From assembly GCA_030066685.1 (NCBI GenBank), contig JASJBF010000030.1:1-48894 (forward strand): a DNA stretch of 48,894 bases. The letters are read 5' to 3'. Positions within the stretch are counted from its first letter, which is position 1; each line of letters opens with the position of its first letter. The notes beneath the pieces are model-generated. The model did no database searches and was not told the DNA's origin. It worked only from the letters and a program-made list of their open reading frames with translations. The translations under genes and the position numbers were made by a program. Below are positions 43,081 through 48,894 of the stretch, in pieces. The DNA is from Kiloniellales bacterium. Lineage in GTDB: Bacteria; Pseudomonadota; Alphaproteobacteria; Kiloniellales; JAKSBE01.

Positions 43081-43716
43081 GTGAGAACCATCATCCTGCT
43101 CATCGCGCTGCTGCTGGCACCCAATGCATTGGCGAGCCAATCAGCGCTCAAGTACCGCACGGTCCAGGCCGCGATCGAGATCGAGACGCGGGCCGACCAC
43201 GTCGTGGTTCCGATCGCCATCATCGCCGACATCCGGAATCCCGTGGAGAGGCTGGAGGCGATCGGCGCGACGATACGCGCGCTGAAATCCGCGTTCTCGC
43301 CCAGGCGCGGCGTCGAGATCGAGGTCGGGCCGGTGACCCTGACGTCCCGCTATCCCAGCAAGGTATCCTCCTCCTCAGGCGGCTCTTCGGCGAACCTCTT
43401 CCTCCTCAGCCCGCTGACCGATGACGGCGACGTCTTCTCGATGACCAAGACCGCCTATCAGGCGATCGGGAATGTCCGAAGCCCGGAGGACGTAAGGATC
43501 CTGGTCGGCGACGCTTCCCTGACCGTGAAGGATCCCGAGACCTATCGCGCGCAGCTGCTGAAGTCGCTGCGCAGCCAGCTCGACCTGGTCAAGGACACCC
43601 TGGGCGAGACCCGCAGCGTCAACATCAAGGGCCTCGACACGCCGGTGCGGGTGTCTCAGAAGAGCGACACCGAGGTCGTCCTCTACCTCGACTACAGCTA
43701 CGACATCGAGATGTAG
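43081..43716 (+). CDS. Exported hypothetical protein
   Basis: A 211-residue protein from GTG 43081, with GGGAG eight bases upstream and a signal peptide (TIILLIALLLAPNALA). The mature part is mixed alpha/beta: ADHVVVPIAIIADIRNPVER, a segment IEVGPVTLTSRYPSK, a Ser-rich stretch, and the C-terminal VVLYLDYSYDIEM. The overall feel, long helix plus strands and TVKDPETYRAQLLKSL, slightly recalls SIMPL-domain (DUF541) periplasmic proteins, but I cannot confirm it. It is monocistronic, in front of a GNAT gene. Confidence 0.65.
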   Translation: MRTIILLIALLLAPNALASQSALKYRTVQAAIEIETRADHVVVPIAIIADIRNPVERLEAIGATIRALKSAFSPRRGVEIEVGPVTLTSRYPSKVSSSSGGSSANLFLLSPLTDDGDVFSMTKTAYQAIGNVRSPEDVRILVGDASLTVKDPETYRAQLLKSLRSQLDLVKDTLGETRSVNIKGLDTPVRVSQKSDTEVVLYLDYSYDIEM

Positions 43717-43874
43717 CGGGCCCGGCCTAGAACCTGGCCCGTTCCGGCGATCTCTACCCGCCGCCTGGGACTGCAGGACACCGTCTGTGATCCTCGTCAC
43801 TTACAGGACGGCGCTTCGGGCGGCATATCGCTTGTCACCCGGCACCCAGGCCAGGTGCAAGGCAGAGAGGCTTC

Positions 43875-44465
43875 ATGACCGACCCCGCGCCACCCCTCCG
43901 CTGGGCCACGCCCGAAGACGCGGCGGCCCTGGCCGAGCTGATCAACTTCGCCGGCGAGGGCCTGCCGGCCTGCACCTGGGAAAGGACGGCCGAGCCCGGC
44001 GAAACGGTCTGGGAGGTCGGCCGGCGCTGCGCCCGCCGCGAGGAGGGCCGCTTCTCCTACCGCAACGCCTTGGTCCTGGAACAGAACGGCGCGGTGGCGG
44101 CCTGCCTGATCGGCTTCCCGCTGCCCGAGGCGCCGGCGCCGATCGACTACGACGCGCTGCCGGCGATGTTCGTGCCCCTTCAGGAACTGGAGAACCTGGT
44201 CTTGGGCACCTGGCACGTCAACGTGCTGGCCGCCTATCCGAAGCAGCGCAGCCGGGGCCACGGCAGCGCCCTGCTGGCCCAGGCCGAGAAGATCGCGGCG
44301 GCCAGCGGCAGGCGAGGCCTTTCGATCATCGTCGCCGACGCCAACAGGGGTGCGCGCCGGCTCTACGAGCGCCGCGGCTACCGGGAAACCGCCCGCCGGC
44401 CCATGGTCAAGGAAGCCTGGCAGAACCCGAGCCGGGACTGGGTCCTGCTCGTGAAGCCACTCTGA
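43875..44465 (+). CDS. GNAT-family N-acetyltransferase
   Basis: A 196-residue cytoplasmic acyltransferase. The acetyl-CoA loop is at about 113-131 (VNVLAAYPKQRSRGHGSALL, matching the R/Q-x-x-G-x-G/A rule), followed by IIVADANRGARRLYERRGYR, typical of motif B. The substrate is unknown. ATG 43875 was taken; AGAGAGG lies about five bases upstream. Confidence 0.85.
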   Translation: MTDPAPPLRWATPEDAAALAELINFAGEGLPACTWERTAEPGETVWEVGRRCARREEGRFSYRNALVLEQNGAVAACLIGFPLPEAPAPIDYDALPAMFVPLQELENLVLGTWHVNVLAAYPKQRSRGHGSALLAQAEKIAAASGRRGLSIIVADANRGARRLYERRGYRETARRPMVKEAWQNPSRDWVLLVKPL

Positions 44466-44726
44466 GCCGCCGGCCAGGACCCGGCTCAGCAGCGCTCGGC
44501 GTTCCATAGCGCCTGCCCCTCCACCCTGAGTTGATGCGCGCCGCAGTCCAGGTCGAACCCGACCCAGTTCCCAGGACCCGTCGCGCCGCAAATTTCACAC
44601 TCAATCGCAGCAGAATTATTTCTAAACACAAATGTGAAGAGTTTTATATTGACTTGCACAGCACAGCGGTCGACATTTGGTGTCGTCGCGTCTCAAAGAC
44701 GCCGCCGGACTGGTCCCCCTAAGGGA
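44466..44726. other. Promoter and leader region of the sulfite-reduction operon
   Basis: No gene is supportable. Bases 44590-44660 are the most AT-rich part (GAATTATTTCTAAACACAAA, then TTTTATATTGACTTGC). TTGACT near 44652 could be a -35 element. The riboswitch-like element begins right after this region. Confidence 0.45.
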
Positions 44727-44798
44727 CCCGCGGAATTTGATTGGGCAGCTTGCGGCCGCGTCATCACCCGCTAAAGCGCCACGGGGAGTGCTCCGTGG
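44727..44798 (+). ncRNA. SAM-II (SAM_alpha)-like riboswitch in the cysG leader
   Basis: The core matches the SAM-II pattern: P1 CGCGG (44729-44733) pairs with CCGCG (44756-44760); the loop starts AATTTG and contains GCTTGC; after P1 comes CGCTAAA (44769-44775). In known SAM-II RNAs the conserved pieces GATTTG, GCTTGC and GCTAAA occur in this order and spacing, with the loop forming a pseudoknot with bases after GCTAAA; here GGC (44744-44746) or TGG could pair with GCC/CCA at 44778-44781. A second hairpin, CCACGG with CCGTGG (44779-44798), shares those bases and encloses GGGGAG, giving two exclusive folds. SAM-II normally precedes met genes; here it precedes cysG. Confidence 0.62.
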
Positions 44799-44935
44799 GC
44801 CCGAAGTGGAACCAAGGAGCAGGCGTCGTGACTCGACGATCCCTCAAGGTCTTCGATCCCCTTCATACCACCACTTTCGCGTGCATTGGAAGCGCCGCGC
44901 TGTCGCCTGCCGGCGCGCGGGAGGGGCTGCGATGA
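44795..44935 (+). CDS. Small ORF translationally coupled to cysG (leader peptide candidate)
   Basis: 46 residues from GTG 44795 (GGGGAG six bases upstream, inside the switch hairpin), or 35 residues from GTG 44828 (AGGAG nine bases upstream). The stop TGA (44933-44935) overlaps the cysG ATG (44932-44934). The peptide contains RRSLKVFDPLHTTTFACIG and no signal peptide. If real, the riboswitch would control this frame, and ribosomes would restart at cysG. It has a single Cys codon, so attenuation by cysteine starvation is not evident. It may also be an incidental frame. Confidence 0.4.
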   Translation: MGPKWNQGAGVVTRRSLKVFDPLHTTTFACIGSAALSPAGAREGLR

Positions 44936-46341
44936 AGTCCCTGCCCATCTTTCTCGACCTGAAGGGCCGGACGGCCCTGCTGGTCGGCGGCGCTGCGGCG
45001 GCCCTGCCCAAGGCCCGGCTGCTCCAGGCCGCCGGCGCCGAGCTGCGGATCGTCGCCCTGGACCCGGACGAGGATCTCCGGTCCTGGGCCGCCGCACAGG
45101 GGATCGCCCTGGCGGAGCGGTCCTTCCAGGAGCGTGACCTCGACGGCGCGCGGATCGTCATCGCCGCTGCCTCGGATGACGAGATCCGCGCTGCCGTCGA
45201 GGCCGCCACCGCCCGCCGGATCCCGGTCAACGTGGTCGACCGGCCGGAGCTTTCGAGCTTCCTGATGCCGGCGATCGTCGACCGCGACGACGTGGTGGTG
45301 GCGATCTCGACCCACGGCAGCGCGCCGGTCCTGGCGCGGCGCCTGCGCCGGACCCTGGAGGCCCTGCTCCCGGCCCGGCTCGGCCCGCTGGCGGCCTTCG
45401 CCCGGCGCTACCGCGGCGCGCTGGCGGCCGCGGTCACCGACCCGAGCGCGCGCCGGCGCTTCTGGGAGGCCTTCTTCGACGGCCCCGTCGCCCGCGACAT
45501 CCTGGCCGGCGACGACGCCAAAGCCGGCGCGCGCATGCTGGCCGAGATCAACGCCCCGGGCTGGCGCCGGGCGCCGCGCGGCCGGGTCGCCCTGGTCGGC
45601 GCCGGGCCCGGCGACCCGGAGCTGCTGACCCTCAAGGCCCTGCGCCTGCTCCAGGACGCCGAGGTCGTGGTCTACGACAAGCTGGTCGGCCCGGAGATCC
45701 TGGACTACGCCCGGCGCGACGCCGAGCGGATCTACGTCGGCAAGGCCCCGGGCCGGCACAGCCACGGCCAGGCCGAGATCAACGAGATCCTGCTGCGCGA
45801 GGCCCGGGCCGGGAAGCGAGTGGTCCGCCTCAAGGGCGGCGATCCCTTCGTCTTCGGCCGCGGCGGCGAGGAGCTCGAGCGGCTTCTGCGCCACGGCGTC
45901 GAGGTCGAGCTGGTGCCCGGCATCACCGCCGCCACCGGCTGCGCCGCCGTCGCCGGCATCCCCCTCACCCACCGGGACCACGCCTCGGCGGTGACCTTCG
46001 TCAGCGGCCAGGGCAAGGACGGCGCGCCCGAGCTGGACTGGGCCGCCCTGGCGAGCCGCCGCCACACCCTGGCGGTCTACATGGGGGTCGCCGGCAGCGC
46101 AGGCCTTTCGCGCGAGCTGATCGCCCAGGGCCGCGACCCCGAGACGCCGGTCGCGGTGATCGAGCGCGGCAGCCTGCCGGGGGAGCGCAAGGTCTTCGGG
46201 ACCCTGCGTGGCCTCGGCGCGCTGATCGCCCGCGAGAAGATCCAGGCGCCGGCGCTGATCGTCATCGGCGAGGTCGTGCGTCTTGCGGCGGCGGCGCCCC
46301 AGGGCAGCGGGGACGCGCTGCCGCTGGCCGCCGCGGAATAG
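44932..46341 (+). CDS. cysG: Multifunctional siroheme synthase (precorrin-2 dehydrogenase/ferrochelatase + uroporphyrinogen-III methyltransferase)
   Basis: A 469-residue fusion. The N-terminal half (about 1-205) has the NAD-binding LPIFLDLKGRTALLVGGAAA and the dehydrogenase/chelatase fold. The C-terminal half from about residue 218 has VALVGAGPGDPELLTLKALR, VVYDKLVGPEIL, RLKGGDPFVFGRGGEE and PGITAATGCAA, the SUMT motifs. It makes siroheme, the cofactor of CysI downstream. GGGAGGGG precedes the ATG at 44932. Transcription is preceded by the SAM-II-like element; synthesis is coupled to the small upstream ORF. Confidence 0.94.
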   Translation: MKSLPIFLDLKGRTALLVGGAAAALPKARLLQAAGAELRIVALDPDEDLRSWAAAQGIALAERSFQERDLDGARIVIAAASDDEIRAAVEAATARRIPVNVVDRPELSSFLMPAIVDRDDVVVAISTHGSAPVLARRLRRTLEALLPARLGPLAAFARRYRGALAAAVTDPSARRRFWEAFFDGPVARDILAGDDAKAGARMLAEINAPGWRRAPRGRVALVGAGPGDPELLTLKALRLLQDAEVVVYDKLVGPEILDYARRDAERIYVGKAPGRHSHGQAEINEILLREARAGKRVVRLKGGDPFVFGRGGEELERLLRHGVEVELVPGITAATGCAAVAGIPLTHRDHASAVTFVSGQGKDGAPELDWAALASRRHTLAVYMGVAGSAGLSRELIAQGRDPETPVAVIERGSLPGERKVFGTLRGLGALIAREKIQAPALIVIGEVVRLAAAAPQGSGDALPLAAAE

Positions 46342-46351
46342 GAGAAGAGAG

Positions 46352-46651
46352 ATGCCCCTGAAAGCCCTGACCGCCAACCGCCTGGACAACGGCCGGGTGG
46401 TCTACCTGACCCCGCAAGGCGGCTGGTCGGAATGGCTGAACGAGGCCGCCCTGGCTGGCGACGACGAGCGCGCCGAGGCGATCCTCGACCGGGGCCGCGC
46501 CGAGGCCGCCGCCGCCCGGGTGGTCGAGCCCTATCTGATCGAGGTCGTCGAGGCCGACGGCCTGGTGGCACCGCTGCGCTACCGCGAGGCGATCCGCGCC
46601 CGCGGGCCCTCGGTGCGGCTCGATCTCGGCAAGCAGGCCGGCGCGAACTGA
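46352..46651 (+). CDS. DUF2849-domain protein of the sulfite reduction operon
   Basis: A 99-residue protein (MPLKALTANRLDNGRVVYLT, then GGWSEWLNEAAL), with AGGAG just upstream and ten bases after the cysG stop. DUF2849 genes regularly lie between cysG and cysI in alphaproteobacteria. No catalytic motif is visible; an accessory role in sulfite reductase assembly or electron transfer is guessed from the conserved location. Confidence 0.85.
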   Translation: MPLKALTANRLDNGRVVYLTPQGGWSEWLNEAALAGDDERAEAILDRGRAEAAAARVVEPYLIEVVEADGLVAPLRYREAIRARGPSVRLDLGKQAGAN

Positions 46652-46664
46652 AGGACCCAAGACC

Positions 46665-48320
46665 ATGTACCGCTACGACGAATTCGACCACGCCTTCGTG
46701 CAGGAACGGGTCGCCCAGTTCAGCGACCAGGTCCGCCGCCGCCTCTCGGGCGAGCTGACCGAGGAGCAGTTCAAGCCGCTGCGCCTGATGAACGGCCTCT
46801 ACCTGCAGCTCCACGCCTACATGCTGCGGGTCGCCATCCCCTACGGCACCCTCTCGGCACGGCAGCTGCGCAAGCTGGCCCACATCGCCCGGCGCTACGA
46901 CAAGGGCTACGGCCATTTCACGACCCGCCAGAACATCCAGTACAACTGGCCGAAGCTGGAGGAGACGCCGGAGATCCTGGAGCAGCTGGCCGAGGTCGAG
47001 ATGCACGCCATCCAGACCAGCGGCAACTGCATCCGCAACGTCACCGCCGACCACTTCGCCGGCGCCGCGGCCGACGAGATCGCCGACTCGCGGGTCACCG
47101 CCGAGGTGATCCGCCAGTGGTCGAGCCTGCACCCGGAGTTTTCCTTCCTGCCGCGCAAGTTCAAGATCGCGGTGACCGCGGCCGCAGAGGACCGCGCCGC
47201 GGTCAAGGTCCACGACATCGGCCTCTACCTTCGCCGCAACGAGGCCGGGGAGACCGGCTTCGAGGTCGTGGTCGGCGGCGGCCAGGGCCGCACCCCGGTG
47301 ATCGGCAAGACCATCCGCAAGTTCCTGCCGGAGCCCTACCTGCTGTCCTACCTGGAGGCGATCCTGCGGGTCTATAACCTGCTCGGCCGGCGCGACAATC
47401 TCTACAAGGCCCGGATCAAGATCCTGGTCGACCACGTCGGAGTCCAGGAATTCACCCGCCTGGTCGAGGAGGAATGGCGCCACACCCGGGAGACCACCGT
47501 CGACCTGCCGGCGGCGGAGGTCGAGCGCATCGCGGCCTACTTCGCGCCGCCGCCCTTCGCGACCCTGGAGGACAGGTCGCCGGACTTCGAGCTGCGCAGG
47601 GCGGCCGAGCGCGCCTTCGACCTCTGGGTCCGCGCCAACGTGACCGAGCACAAGGTGCCGGGCTACGCCATTGCCAGCATCTCGCTGAAGCCGAGCGGCG
47701 GGATCCCGGGCGACGCCACGGCCGATCAGATGGAGGCCGTGGCCGCGCTCGCGGAGCGCCACAGCTTCGGCGAGATCCGGGTCACCCATAAGCAGAACCT
47801 GGTCCTGCCCCACCTCCGCAAGGCCGAGCTCTACGCGCTCTGGCAAGGCCTGAAGACGGCCGAGCTGGCGGCGCCCAACATCGGCCTCCTGTCCGACATC
47901 ATCGCCTGCCCGGGCCTGGACTACTGCAACCTGGCCAGCGCCCGCTCGATCCCAATCGCCCAGGAGATCAGTCGCCGCTTCGACAACCTGCGCCGGCTCC
48001 ACGACCTCGGGCCGATCTCGCTCAACATCTCGGGCTGCATCAACGCCTGCGGCCACCACCACGTCGCCAACATCGGCATCCTGGGCGTCGATAAGAAGGG
48101 CGAGGAGTTCTACCAGATCACCCTGGGCGGCAGCTCCACGGAGGAGGCCGCCATCGGCAAGATCGTCGGCCCGGCTTTCAGCGGCGCCCAGGTGCCGGGC
48201 GCGATCCAGGACATCGTCGACACCTACCTGGCCCGGCGCCGCGGCCGCGAGACCTTCGTCGAAACCTTCCGCCGGGTCGGCCTGGCGCCCTTCAAGGAGA
48301 AGCTCTATGCCCCTGCTTAA
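46665..48320 (+). CDS. cysI: Sulfite reductase hemoprotein (nitrite/sulfite reductase family)
   Basis: A 551-residue siroheme and 4Fe-4S enzyme for six-electron reduction of sulfite to sulfide. The cluster ligands are Cys415 and Cys421 (CPGLDYCNLA) and Cys458 and Cys462 (NISGCINACGHHH). FTTRQNIQYNW and TSGNCIRNVT are the substrate-side family motifs. No separate flavoprotein subunit (cysJ) is seen in the window, so electrons probably come from ferredoxin or another donor. The family includes nitrite reductases; the cysG, DUF934 and cysH neighbours decide for sulfite. Confidence 0.93.
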   Translation: MYRYDEFDHAFVQERVAQFSDQVRRRLSGELTEEQFKPLRLMNGLYLQLHAYMLRVAIPYGTLSARQLRKLAHIARRYDKGYGHFTTRQNIQYNWPKLEETPEILEQLAEVEMHAIQTSGNCIRNVTADHFAGAAADEIADSRVTAEVIRQWSSLHPEFSFLPRKFKIAVTAAAEDRAAVKVHDIGLYLRRNEAGETGFEVVVGGGQGRTPVIGKTIRKFLPEPYLLSYLEAILRVYNLLGRRDNLYKARIKILVDHVGVQEFTRLVEEEWRHTRETTVDLPAAEVERIAAYFAPPPFATLEDRSPDFELRRAAERAFDLWVRANVTEHKVPGYAIASISLKPSGGIPGDATADQMEAVAALAERHSFGEIRVTHKQNLVLPHLRKAELYALWQGLKTAELAAPNIGLLSDIIACPGLDYCNLASARSIPIAQEISRRFDNLRRLHDLGPISLNISGCINACGHHHVANIGILGVDKKGEEFYQITLGGSSTEEAAIGKIVGPAFSGAQVPGAIQDIVDTYLARRRGRETFVETFRRVGLAPFKEKLYAPA

Positions 48321-48810
48321 GGACGGTCTGCCCACCGAAGACGTCTGGCGCCTCGCCGAGAGCGAGGAGGACCTGGACCGGGAGGGCCCGCTCTTTGTCA
48401 CCCCGGAGCTCTGGCAGTCGGCCCGGGCCCGCCTGGCCGGGCGCAACGCGCCGCTGGGCCTGCGCCTCAGGAGCGACCAGTCGCCCGAGGACCTGGCCGA
48501 GGACCTGCCGCACTTCGTGGCGGTCGCGCTGGAGTTCCCCAAATTCACCGACGGCCGGCCCTACTCTTATGCTCGCATCCTGCGCGAGCGCCTGGGCTTC
48601 CGCGGCGAGCTGCGCGCTGTAGGGGCGGTCTTCCGCGACCAGCTGGCCTTCATGACGCGCTGCGGCTTCGACGCGGTGGAGCTCGACGCGCCCGACGCCG
48701 CCGCAAGCTGGACCGCTGCGACCCGGGAGTTCAGCGCCTGGTATCAGCCGGCCAGCGAGGGCAGCCGGCCGATCTCGGCCCTGCGCCGGCGCCTTCAGGC
48801 CGCCGAATAG
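48307..48810 (+). CDS. DUF934-domain protein of the sulfite reduction operon
   Basis: A 167-residue protein whose ATG lies within the end of cysI (14-base overlap). Recognisable are PLGLRLRSDQSPEDLAEDLP, ALEFPKFTDGRPYSYARILR and GFRGELRAVGAVFRDQLAFM, characteristic of DUF934. It is consistently encoded between cysI and cysH in alpha- and betaproteobacteria and thought to assist sulfite reduction; a precise activity is not known to me. Confidence 0.9.
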   Translation: MPLLKDGLPTEDVWRLAESEEDLDREGPLFVTPELWQSARARLAGRNAPLGLRLRSDQSPEDLAEDLPHFVAVALEFPKFTDGRPYSYARILRERLGFRGELRAVGAVFRDQLAFMTRCGFDAVELDAPDAAASWTAATREFSAWYQPASEGSRPISALRRRLQAAE

Positions 48811-48843
48811 GCCGCACGGGAAGCTTCAGCGGGAGCCGCCGCC

Positions 48844-48894
48844 ATGACCCTCTGCCTTTCGGACGCCGAACGCGGCCGCCTCGCCGCCGAACGG
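48844..48894 (+). CDS. cysH: Probable phosphoadenylyl/adenylyl-sulfate reductase, 5' end only
   Basis: Seventeen codons (MTLCLSDAERGRLAAER) before the window ends, with GGGAG about nine bases upstream. The assignment rests on the gene order cysG-DUF2849-cysI-DUF934-cysH; the fragment itself is too short to show family motifs. Confidence 0.5.
   Translation, partial: MTLCLSDAERGRLAAER

Noticed and set aside
46077-48548. 823-codon minus-strand frame opposite cysG-cysI
   Set aside because: A shadow frame of clearly identified sulfur genes; the translation is Val/Asp/Gly/Arg-rich without domains.

Overview
The window is GC-rich, densely coded chromosomal DNA from an alphaproteobacterium. The Rhodospirillales/Kiloniellales neighbourhood is my best guess. 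The signs are a complete bacterial sphingolipid cluster of the Caulobacter type, a split two-subunit cobalamin methionine synthase, a SAM-II-like (alphaproteobacterial) riboswitch and the cysG-DUF2849-cysI-DUF934-cysH order. I see no tRNA, rRNA, IS element, prophage or CRISPR array.

Layout. (1) 1-4.9 kb: two palindromic elements, a LOG-family phosphoribohydrolase, two small secreted low-complexity proteins (one Thr/Gln-rich, one extremely His-rich with tandem heptapeptides), inorganic pyrophosphatase, a small hypothetical gene at a pair of DnaA-box-like sequences, and an orphan periplasmic binding protein. (2) 5.0-13.5 kb: the most unusual region, a minus-strand locus that looks like a distant Fap-type functional amyloid system. 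It has four paralogous secreted proteins, each with three copies of a ~32-residue Asn/Gln/Gly repeat, a periplasmic C39 peptidase (FapD-like), a secreted protein with a bacteriocin-style double-glycine site (a likely peptidase substrate) and a coiled-coil plus beta-barrel outer-membrane protein (FapF-like). A divergent LuxR-type regulator lies across a long intergenic region with inverted repeats. (3) 14.0-27.5 kb: sphingolipid synthesis. Fatty acyl-AMP ligase, CerR-like reductase, acyl carrier protein and serine palmitoyltransferase run rightward. Facing them is a long leftward operon with a GT-A-like glycosyltransferase, fatty-acid/ceramide hydroxylase, bacterial ceramide synthase, NTP transferase, metallophosphoesterase, an LptF/LptG-like permease pair, a ceramide kinase and a nucleotidyltransferase-like protein. 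This reads as a pathway for ceramide, its hydroxylation, an anionic phospho-headgroup and perhaps its transport.

(4) 26.6-36.3 kb: surface-glycoconjugate functions. A duplicated module of GT-A-like glycosyltransferase plus ELM1-family protein, a DegT-type sugar aminotransferase, an NDP-sugar dehydratase, a DUF3108 exported protein and a UPF0104-type flippase. (5) 36.3-42.8 kb: methionine cycle. A SahR-like ArsR-methyltransferase with its palindromic operator, metF, a homocysteine-methyltransferase paralogue that has lost its zinc ligands, and split metH. A strong intrinsic terminator closes the unit. (6) 43.1-48.9 kb: an exported hypothetical protein, a GNAT acetyltransferase, then a SAM-II-like riboswitch, a small ORF translationally coupled to cysG, and the assimilatory sulfite reduction operon running off the right edge in cysH.

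Regions 5 and 6 together put both ends of sulfur assimilation under S-adenosyl-methionine/homocysteine sensing: a protein repressor for metF-metH and an RNA element for cysG-cysI-cysH. All functional statements come from reading motifs and gene order; no database search was run.
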